A stretch of DNA of 11,398 bases, from the NCBI GenBank assembly GCA_029865515.1, contig JAOUGQ010000083.1, positions 1 to 11,398 on the forward strand, read 5' to 3'. The notes under the pieces were generated by a model. That model was not told the origin of the DNA and made no database searches. It worked only from the letters and a program-made list of their open reading frames with translations. This DNA is from Nitrospirota bacterium (GTDB taxonomy: Bacteria > Nitrospirota > Nitrospiria > Nitrospirales > UBA8639). The number at the start of each line of letters is the position of its first letter. The stretch's first letter is position 1. Position numbers and translations under genes: made by a program. This document shows positions 5,773 through 11,398 of this stretch, one piece after another.

Positions 5773-6456
5773 ATGCCAAAAAAACTCTTCCGACCTCTTG
5801 GTCATTCACAAGGGTTTACGTTGGTGGAAATGATCGGGGTGTTGGCCATCATCGCCATTCTGATCGCGCTGTTACTTCCGAAAATTTTCAATCTTATTGC
5901 ATCGTCTAACGCCCGATCCCTGGCAGCGGCGATTCGAACCTATGAAATAGCGATTGTAAAGTATTACGCCGATGTGGGCACCGTCTATCCCCTGAATGCC
6001 GCAGGAGTTCCCGGCAATGAAAATGGTGGAAATAGCGCGACAGTCACTTCCTTGCCGGCCCGCCTGACATTAGATGTCTCGGATCCGCTGAATACCGGGG
6101 CCAACCAATGGATTCGGTTTCGAGGCCCCTATCTGGAAAAGTTTAATTCCAATGTCCCTCCCGGTTTGGGAACAATAATGTATATGCCTGCCACGGCAGC
6201 AGTCGCACTTGGAACGGCGACCACGGCCACAAACATTGGATGGGATTTGAAGGGCGATGATGGAAACAGCGACATTCCGACAGGAGCCCGGGTGGCCTAT
6301 CTCAGGGTCGATGGTATTTCTGATACCGAATTCAATGAAATTGATGGAGTCATTGATGCCGGCATCGGAGCGAACCTGGCTGAACGACAATTACGAGGGC
6401 GGGTAAAATATAGTGCAGCCAATGACCGGATATATGTGTATCTGGTTCACCAGTAG
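5773..6456 (+). CDS. Type IV prepilin / major-pseudopilin-like protein
   Basis: In this 227-residue prepilin, a basic leader (MPKKLFRPLGHSQG) ends at Gly14, and the mature protein would start FTLVEMIGVLAI, the class III signal cut and N-methylated by prepilin peptidase. Glu19 is the conserved +5 glutamate. The hydrophobic helix spans about 15-45 and continues amphipathically (SLAAAIRTYEIAIVKYYADVG), as in GspG/PilA-like pilins. The C-terminal domain is larger than in typical GspG. It contains an Asp/Gly/Asn-rich loop at 158-167 (DLKGDDGNSD) that could bind Ca2+ as pseudopilins do; that is inference. It ends in strand-rich sequence (GRVKYSAANDRIYVYLV). GGAG lies 9 bases before the ATG. It sits 129 bp upstream of the assembly ATPase. 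A 12-bp palindrome (CGTATCCATACG) at 5697-5708 in the upstream gap is a possible operator. Confidence 0.92.
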   Translation: MPKKLFRPLGHSQGFTLVEMIGVLAIIAILIALLLPKIFNLIASSNARSLAAAIRTYEIAIVKYYADVGTVYPLNAAGVPGNENGGNSATVTSLPARLTLDVSDPLNTGANQWIRFRGPYLEKFNSNVPPGLGTIMYMPATAAVALGTATTATNIGWDLKGDDGNSDIPTGARVAYLRVDGISDTEFNEIDGVIDAGIGANLAERQLRGRVKYSAANDRIYVYLVHQ

Positions 6457-6585
6457 CCCGAACCAGGCCTCTTCAACAGGGCATCGTGGGATTTCAGATA
6501 GCTTCCTTTCCAATACGCTTCCTCTACTCTCAAAACAGGGAATGTAATCCTCAGTTCTCATAGAGGTGACTAAAGGGCCTGGCCC

Positions 6586-8274
6586 ATGCCAACACCACCC
6601 ATAACTCCGCAGTCCGCACGGCCTCTGCTTGGCGCTTCTCTTCTTCAAGACGGCTGGCTCACCCAAGAACAACTAGACCTGGCCGTACGCGAAAGTAAGA
6701 GAAAAGGCGTGATGCTGGGGCAAACGCTTATCGGCCTCGGATTCATTACCGAAAAAGTCCTGGCCCACTATCTCGCCGAGGGCACCCAAACCGGCCTGGC
6801 GGACCTTTCAAATATTTTCATTCCACCGGAAATTTTAAACCTCGTCCCATACGACATCGCCACGCAGTTTCAAGTCCTCCCTATGGGAAAACAGGGGAAT
6901 GTGTTGAGCTTGGCCATGGCGGACCCTTTGAATATCGTGGCGGTCGATACCGTTGAAAGTCGCACCGGGCTTAACGTCAACACCCACACCGCCCCTGCTC
7001 AGGAACTCATCGAAGCGATCGAACGACACTATGCGCACAGGGAATCCATCAAGCAACTGCTTGATGAATTAATGGCCAAAGGGATCTCTGATCTCGGTGA
7101 AGAGGGAAGCCGTGAGGCGCCGATGATTCGCCTGTGTAATCAACTCATTATCGCCGGAATACAATCACGGGTGACGGATATCCATGTCGAACCGGACGAG
7201 GACTATTTACGGGTCCGTATGCGCGTGGATGGAGTCCTGACTCAAGAGATTTTGATCCCGAAGCCTCTTCAAGCCCCCATTACCGCGCGGTTCAAACTCA
7301 TGGCAAACCTCAATCTCACGGAAAAGCGAACCCCCCAGGACGGCCGCATCACATTCACCTTAGGTACGCGCCGAATTGATCTTCGCGTATCCACCCTTCC
7401 AACGAACTTCGGGGAAAGCCTTGTGCTTCGGATCCTGGATAAGGGAGCGTTGAAGTTGGAATTCCGGGCGTTGGGATTTACACCCAAGGACCAATCACGC
7501 ATCCAATCTCTGATCCACCGTCCGCATGGCATTATCCTGGTGACCGGTCCAACGGGAAGCGGAAAGACCACGACGCTGTATACCGCTCTTCGCCACGTCA
7601 ATGCGAAAGAAAAAAGTGTCTTCACGTTGGAAGATCCCATCGAATATCAGATGTCCCTGATTCGCCAGACGCAAGTCAACCCGGACATCGGCATGACGTT
7701 TGCCGCCGGGCTTCGTGCCCTTCTTCGACAGGATCCTGACGTGATCCTGGTAGGTGAAATTCGGGATCAAGAAACGGCTGATCTGGCCATGCGAGCCGCC
7801 TTGACTGGGCATCTGGTCTTCTCCACCCTTCACACCAACGATGCACTGGGGGCCATTCCCCGTCTGATCGACATGGGAGTCGAGGCGTTTCTGCTGGCTT
7901 CCGCCTTGACGGCTATTATCGGACAACGACTCATTCGATGTATTTGTCCGGGATGCAAAATCGAACGGACAGACGCCTCAACGGTCCTTGCAAATCTTCG
8001 GGTTGAATTGCCGGAAGGTGTTCCCCTAAGGCTCTGGACTGGGAAGGGATGCGATGAATGTGGCAAGACAGGGTATAAAGGCCGAGCGGGGATTTACGAA
8101 ATTATCCAAATCACGGATGAACTTCACGCGCCCATCGTGCATGGGCCGGATATGGCGGGTATTCGAGCGATTATACGGAGAGAACATATGCCGACCATGT
8201 TCGATGACGGACTCATGAAAGCCCTTCATGGAATCACTACCCTGGAAGAAGTGCTGAGGGTCACCGGTGGCTAA
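6586..8274 (+). CDS. gspE: GspE/PilB-family pilus or type II secretion assembly ATPase
   Basis: This 562-residue cytoplasmic hexameric ATPase drives pilin extraction and polymerisation. The N-terminal domain (about 13-150) is T2SSE_N/MshEN-like, with two tandem LG..L...G.(I/L)T...L motifs at about 15-34 and 44-63. The N2 and catalytic domains follow. The Walker A motif is GPTGSGKT at 321-328. The Asp box is LEDPIEY at 348-354, and the Walker B is DVILVGE at 385-391 with Glu391 catalytic. The His box is TGHLVFSTLHTNDA at 407-420. The zinc-finger Cys pairs are CPGC (454-457) and CDEC (489-492), which mark extension ATPases and not PilT. The Arg that precedes LG in c-di-GMP-binding MshEN motifs is Leu and Met here. 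AGGG lies 8 bases before the ATG, inside a small inverted repeat (GGG CCTGG CCC). PilB is an alternative name, and the window does not decide between the pilus and secretion types. Confidence 0.97.
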   Translation: MPTPPITPQSARPLLGASLLQDGWLTQEQLDLAVRESKRKGVMLGQTLIGLGFITEKVLAHYLAEGTQTGLADLSNIFIPPEILNLVPYDIATQFQVLPMGKQGNVLSLAMADPLNIVAVDTVESRTGLNVNTHTAPAQELIEAIERHYAHRESIKQLLDELMAKGISDLGEEGSREAPMIRLCNQLIIAGIQSRVTDIHVEPDEDYLRVRMRVDGVLTQEILIPKPLQAPITARFKLMANLNLTEKRTPQDGRITFTLGTRRIDLRVSTLPTNFGESLVLRILDKGALKLEFRALGFTPKDQSRIQSLIHRPHGIILVTGPTGSGKTTTLYTALRHVNAKEKSVFTLEDPIEYQMSLIRQTQVNPDIGMTFAAGLRALLRQDPDVILVGEIRDQETADLAMRAALTGHLVFSTLHTNDALGAIPRLIDMGVEAFLLASALTAIIGQRLIRCICPGCKIERTDASTVLANLRVELPEGVPLRLWTGKGCDECGKTGYKGRAGIYEIIQITDELHAPIVHGPDMAGIRAIIRREHMPTMFDDGLMKALHGITTLEEVLRVTGG

Positions 8275-9478
8275 TTTTCAGTACCGGGCCATCGACGCAC
8301 ACGGAAAACCGATTGAGGGCGAGATGACGGCGCCCGATCTTTTCCAACTGGAACGCCAACTCCAGGACATGGGGCTCTGGCTTGTTCGAACATTGGAAAC
8401 CAAACCCAAGTCTGCCCACCGATCCGCGAAAAAGAGAGGAAAAGTCAAATCCCGCGATCTCATGGAGTTTTCCACGCACATGTTCACCTTATTAGAGGCA
8501 GGCATTCCCCTCACGCAGGCCCTGAAAAGTTTGTCTGTCGAGACACCAAACATTCATTTACGGGCGACCTTACAGACGATCTTTCAACAGGTCGAAGCGG
8601 GAAACACCTTGCATGAAGCCATGAGTCAGCACCCCAGGATCTTTCCTCCGCAAGTCACCAACCTCGTCCATGCCGGTGAAGACAGTGGGACCTTAATGGA
8701 CACATTCAAAGAACTGGAGCGATATCTGGACTGGGTCGACCAGATCCGTGGAGATGTGCGGCAGGCGACCATTTATCCAAGTATCGTCATTGTGGCGGTG
8801 ATCGGATTACTAGTGTTGCTCTTTACCTTTGTCATTCCGCGGTTCGTTCCGATACTTGAAGGTCTTCATGTGCCCCTCCCGACCATCACCGTCGTCGTCA
8901 TTGCCATCAGTGAATTCATGGTCGGGGCCTGGTGGATCTGGGGCTCGTTGATCCTTGTCTGCCCTGTGGTGTGGATGGTGGGACGAAAATATGTGAACGG
9001 ATTTTCGCACTGGCGAGACCGAATGGTCTTGCAACTCCCGGTGATGGGTGGACTCATCCAAATGTTAACGCTATCGAAATTTGTTCAAAACTTTGCAGTC
9101 CTCTATCGGGCCGGCATTCCTGTTCTGCAATGTCTGCAACTGTGCCAGGGCCTTGTGGGTAATTCTGTGGTCGAAAAGGCTCTGCAGGAGGCGGAACATG
9201 CGGTGGCCGAAGGCTCAACTATCAACGAATCGTTAAGCCGGCACGCAGTCTTCCCTCCGATGGTGATCCAAATGATTTCGGTCGGGGAAGCCACCGGAAA
9301 CTTACCCCAAACACTCATGAACGTGGCCAACTTTTATAATCGGGAGATTCCGCGCAGAATCAAAAGGGTGTTCGCTATCTTAGAACCCATGATCACACTT
9401 GGGTTGATCGGGATTGTTGGAATCGTCGCCCTCGCCCTCTTTATGCCCATGATGAGTTTAATGGGAGGATTCCACTGA
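8267..9478 (+). CDS. gspF: GspF/PilC-family inner-membrane platform protein
   Basis: This 403-residue polytopic membrane protein is the platform on which the assembly ATPase acts to insert pilins into the filament. The N-terminal FQYRAIDAHGKPIEGEM stretch is typical of the family. Two T2SSF repeats follow (about 68-191 and 271-394), each with its helical bundle: FSTHMFTLLEAGIPLTQAL in the first and FVQNFAVLYRAGIPVLQCL in the second. Membrane segments lie at about 170-190, 206-236 and 376-396, giving the usual three. The length is standard. The GTG start (8267-8269) overlaps the last 8 bases of gspE, and GAGGG inside gspE lies 6 bases upstream, so translation is coupled. Only one base separates its stop from the next gene. 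The PilC name would be equally valid. Confidence 0.96.
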   Translation: MANFQYRAIDAHGKPIEGEMTAPDLFQLERQLQDMGLWLVRTLETKPKSAHRSAKKRGKVKSRDLMEFSTHMFTLLEAGIPLTQALKSLSVETPNIHLRATLQTIFQQVEAGNTLHEAMSQHPRIFPPQVTNLVHAGEDSGTLMDTFKELERYLDWVDQIRGDVRQATIYPSIVIVAVIGLLVLLFTFVIPRFVPILEGLHVPLPTITVVVIAISEFMVGAWWIWGSLILVCPVVWMVGRKYVNGFSHWRDRMVLQLPVMGGLIQMLTLSKFVQNFAVLYRAGIPVLQCLQLCQGLVGNSVVEKALQEAEHAVAEGSTINESLSRHAVFPPMVIQMISVGEATGNLPQTLMNVANFYNREIPRRIKRVFAILEPMITLGLIGIVGIVALALFMPMMSLMGGFH

Positions 9479-9479
9479 G

Positions 9480-10280
9480 ATGGCCATGGTTGACCACTGT
9501 CTTCTTTCAGTGGTGAAGAAGGATCCATCCCGTTCAGCCTTTCAGGAGGCCGGATTCGGTCTCATTGCCATGATCGGACTGTTGGCATTGCTGAGTGTGG
9601 GATTAGCTGTGTTTTCCCCTTCGCTTATCCGGATATGGGATCGGCATGAACAAGATTTGGAGACCCATCACCTTGATGTGATCAAAAAGGGAATTATCAC
9701 CTACCTTCGGCAGAACAACGCCTTTCCCCCATCCCTGGTCAGTCTTGTCCCTGATTATGTCCCCTTTTCTACACCGCAGATAACCACAAACGCTCGCGGG
9801 TTTACGCGCTATTACGCAGTCCATCCAGGCTTGGCCGGCTTTAACAATCGGACCGGCCTGTCTGCCGCCGAACTGGTGAATGCCCGATTTCTTCTTTTAT
9901 CCAATCTCACACAGGACGTCGCACCGATTATCACCACTCCTGCTGAATTCGAAACCTGGTGGACCACGAATGAAAGTCTTGTTCCCGATCTACACATGCA
10001 TCGCAGCAATGTCGGATATTTATTCTATTCCCTGGCCATAACGCCTGAGGGAAATGGAGCCAGCTTTTTCATTGCTACCGCGCCTGCCACCGATTCCGGC
10101 GGTGGCTTACTTCCTACCCACAATGCCTTTCACCTCGCAGGAACCATGATCGGATTTGATGAGGCAACGACCTATACTTTCCCTGAAGTCCAATTTGCTC
10201 TCACCACCAACACCGCCTATTGGTTTGACCCACTTTGCTCTGCCGCCAAACAATGGAATCCTCTGAAGCCGAGTTGCTGA
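9480..10280 (+). CDS. Noncanonical prepilin-like protein lacking Glu+5, probably prematurely terminated
   Basis: This frame of 266 residues has a polar leader of about 25 residues ending in QEAG, then FGLIAMIGLLALLSVGLAVF, which reads as a prepilin cleavage site (Gly25/Phe26) and helix. The +5 position is Ala30 instead of Glu, as in GspK-type minor pseudopilins, which sit at the filament tip. After the helix comes a long globular region with no recognised domain, rich in Thr, Pro and aromatics, reaching a Cys pair near the end (Cys248 and the last residue, Cys266). GGAGG lies 11 bases before the ATG inside gspF, with 1 base between the genes. The stop at 10278-10280 may be artificial, because domain-like coding sequence carries straight on in the -1 frame. 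The full-length product would then be about 428 codons ending at 10763. I am confident in a prepilin-like role but less so in this 3' end. Confidence 0.8.
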   Translation: MAMVDHCLLSVVKKDPSRSAFQEAGFGLIAMIGLLALLSVGLAVFSPSLIRIWDRHEQDLETHHLDVIKKGIITYLRQNNAFPPSLVSLVPDYVPFSTPQITTNARGFTRYYAVHPGLAGFNNRTGLSAAELVNARFLLLSNLTQDVAPIITTPAEFETWWTTNESLVPDLHMHRSNVGYLFYSLAITPEGNGASFFIATAPATDSGGGLLPTHNAFHLAGTMIGFDEATTYTFPEVQFALTTNTAYWFDPLCSAAKQWNPLKPSC

Positions 10281-10450
10281 ACCTTGGAACCGTCAGGAAG
10301 GAATTCAATGGCGTGGCCTACAGCGGAAACGATGCGACGCAGAGCTGGGTTAATGAGTGGCAGGAAACGGGTGAGGCCGATGGACAGACCAAGGGAAATT
10401 TAAGTGGTCGCCGATACGCAATGTGCAACCGGGAACTATTGCCAATTTAG
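10226..10450 (+). pseudogene. Frameshifted middle part of the prepilin-like gene: first half of a sandwich-type domain
   Basis: This frame is open from 10226 to a TAG at 10448-10450. From about 10277 it reads LNLGTVRKEFNGVAYSGND, then ATQSWVNEWQETGEADG, the start of a well-known extracellular beta-sandwich repeat with the pattern 'F...aYsgndGt..Ws..W.E.GE.dg'. The upstream gene is in the +1 frame relative to it. Reading CTG AAC CTT directly after the TGC Cys codon would join the two smoothly if one C had been lost from TGCCTG near 10277. No start codon with a Shine-Dalgarno introduces this segment (ATG at 10253 has none), so it is best seen as part of the upstream gene. Useful homology ends near residue LSG at about 10400, where the frame changes again. 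Confidence 0.6.
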
Positions 10451-10763
10451 CGGTGGTAGACCGACGACAGAAGTCAGTCGGGAAGTCGATCTCTCCGGCG
10501 CGGCGTCAGCTATTCTCCCCTTTAGCTATCGCAGAAGTGCCGGAGAAAATGGAGGAAACATTACAGTCGAAGCCACCAACAATGGTCGAACAACTTGGAC
10601 TATCCTTCAAACCTCTACCATGAACGGCAGTGATGTCAGCCAGGTCCCACCGACCTTTGACCTCACAGCCTACATTGCCCCGAACGCCCAGGTTCGATTT
10701 GTCCGTGCCGGAAACGTGATGCGCTTGTATTTTACTGACAAGGTCGAAAACGCCTGGAATTAA
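10404..10763 (+). CDS. C-terminal part of the sandwich-type domain, possibly separately translated
   Basis: This 119-codon frame is in the same phase as the prepilin-like gene at 9480 but cut off from it by stops at 10278 and 10401. Its sequence continues the domain begun in the other frame. TTEVSREVDLSGA (about residues 21-33) matches the family's 'isReVDLSgat' strand, NITVEATNNGRTTWTIL its 'v.vevS.dgG.tW..l' strand, and FDLTAYIAPNAQVRFVRAG its 'yDisayia.nt.irF' strand. These domains occur at the C termini of secreted or surface proteins. A GTG at 10404 has AGGGA 7 bases upstream, so re-initiation is physically possible. Without the first half the domain would be incomplete, however. I favour a single broken gene over an independent one. 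The intrinsic terminator follows within 5 bases of the stop. Confidence 0.45.
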   Translation: MVADTQCATGNYCQFSGGRPTTEVSREVDLSGAASAILPFSYRRSAGENGGNITVEATNNGRTTWTILQTSTMNGSDVSQVPPTFDLTAYIAPNAQVRFVRAGNVMRLYFTDKVENAWN

Positions 10764-10767
10764 TACC

Positions 10768-10833
10768 CGTAAGGGATGAGGGGGTAAAAGAATACCTTCA
10801 GAGTTCCTCCTCACACCTTACGTTTTCTTTTCT
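10768..10833 (+). terminator. Intrinsic terminator after the ATPase-platform-prepilin genes
   Basis: CGTAAGGGATGAGG (10768-10781) and CCTCACACCTTACG (10809-10822) form a 14-position stem with two mismatches, extendable inward by further G-C pairs. A T-rich tail (TTTTCTTTT) follows at 10823-10831. It begins 5 bases after the last stop codon, so transcription of the gspE-gspF operon very likely ends here. Confidence 0.8.
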
Positions 10834-11166
10834 CCACTTTCGTCGTCCCCGAGATTGGTAATCGGGGATCCATCTGGCTGGTCCTGCCCAAAGAGAAGAT
10901 GTATCCCCGCCGAATCCCGGGAGGAGGACAACAAGTAGATGTCCATTTCATTCCTCTATTCCCACGTCTCACTTCTCATGGCTTTCCCCCTCATGTCTCA
11001 CTCTTCGCGTCTGCTCTTTCCCCTTACCAATTAAGAATGGCTCGCCATTCTCCGAAACAGGAAGGAGAGGTATATCCGGCAAAATCTTCCATTCTCCGAT
11101 TGAAGGCTGCAGACTCAAGGAAGGGCCCGAAAGAACGGTTTTAGCAATCATTGCAGGGTCTCATCG
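10834..11166. other. Intergenic region without a convincing gene
   Basis: The interval holds two small hairpins, CCCCGA/TCGGGG (10847-10852 and 10862-10867) and AGAATGG/CCATTCT with a CTCG loop (11034-11051). It also contains a direct repeat of CCATTCTCCGA (11045-11055 and 11089-11099) and a pyrimidine-rich tract around 10940-11025. Neither hairpin has a T tract. The control region of the last prepilin gene should be here, but no clear -35/-10 pair is visible. Frames on both strands give sequence with no protein-like character. Confidence 0.5.
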
Positions 11167-11398
11167 ATGCGTATGAAAAATAAACCAATCCTAGGCATCC
11201 GTCTCGTCCGGCCTTACACCTTTGTATCCATGCTTCACACCGTTCGCCTGACCTCTCCGTCAGGTTTTACACTTGTGGAAATGATTGGAGTCCTGGCAAT
11301 TCTCGCGATTCTTGCCAGTTTCATTACTCCAAATGTCATCAATCAATTGAAGGCCGCAAAACGGGATGCCGAGGATGAGCAATTGGCGATTATTACCA
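11167..11398 (+). CDS. Type IV prepilin, cut by the right edge of the window
   Basis: This partial gene has 77 complete codons. A basic leader ends at Gly33, and the mature part would begin FTLVEMIGVLAILAILASF, the class III prepilin signal, with Glu38 at +5. The helix continues into INQLKAAKRDAEDEQLAI, as expected for the amphipathic half of a pilin helix. Residues FTLVEMIGVLAI are identical to those of the prepilin at 5773, so the two are paralogous in this region. The start at 11167 has AGGG at an 8-base spacing and gives an unusually long leader. ATG at 11230 would give a typical 12-residue leader but has no Shine-Dalgarno, and ATG at 11173 is also possible. It follows a terminator and about 330 bases without genes, so it probably has its own promoter. 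Confidence 0.9.
   Translation, partial: MRMKNKPILGIRLVRPYTFVSMLHTVRLTSPSGFTLVEMIGVLAILAILASFITPNVINQLKAAKRDAEDEQLAIIT

Noticed and set aside
10847..10867. Hairpin CCCCGA/TCGGGG as a second terminator
   Set aside because: No T tract follows on either strand, and the strong terminator at 10768-10833 already closes the operon.
10899..11144. 81-codon plus-strand frame before the last prepilin
   Set aside because: Its composition is unlike a folded protein (Pro/His/Ser-rich with no pattern) and no family is recognisable.

Overview
The window looks like chromosomal DNA from a Gram-negative bacterium. The main clues are an anhydromuropeptide-recycling kinase (AnmK), a BolA/monothiol-glutaredoxin pair, and a type IV pilus / type II secretion-like assembly locus. 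The mix of genes and the moderate base composition would suit a Nitrospira-like Nitrospirota member. That assignment is inference only; no taxonomic marker such as rRNA is present.

Layout. (1) Positions 1-2660 are mainly minus strand, read right to left: a GNAT acetyltransferase (2660-2241), anmK (2144-984), a membrane-anchored DUF2726-type protein (929-399), then an uncertain or decayed coding stretch running to the left edge. (2) Positions 2661-4510 are plus strand: a 59-residue zinc-ribbon protein, a phospholipase/carboxylesterase of the alpha/beta-hydrolase fold, a BolA-family protein and a CGFT-type monothiol glutaredoxin, closed by a clear intrinsic terminator. (3) Positions 4507-4846 hold further hairpins and a possible small minus-strand gene. 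(4) Positions 4847 to the right edge are plus strand: a membrane-anchored TPR protein, a GFTLVE prepilin, a GspE/PilB assembly ATPase, a GspF/PilC platform protein, a noncanonical prepilin-like protein, a terminator, and a second GFTLVE prepilin cut off by the window end.

How the genes work together. The ATPase and platform protein overlap by 8 bp and are followed 1 bp later by the noncanonical prepilin, so these three are almost certainly co-transcribed. They form the core of an inner-membrane machine that polymerises pilins. No prepilin peptidase, secretin, retraction ATPase or alignment (PilM/N/O-like) protein lies in the window. Which kind of system this is (pilus, pseudopilus or dedicated secretion filament) therefore cannot be settled here. 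BolA and the glutaredoxin are adjacent and share a transcript, consistent with their known partnership in Fe-S cluster handling.

Most notable observation. The noncanonical prepilin gene stops at 10280. The next 480 bp nevertheless still encode a recognisable extracellular sandwich-type domain, first in the -1 frame and then back in the original frame. This looks like one gene of about 428 codons broken by two compensating indels, real or from sequencing/assembly. A chance ribosome-binding site sits in front of the last segment.
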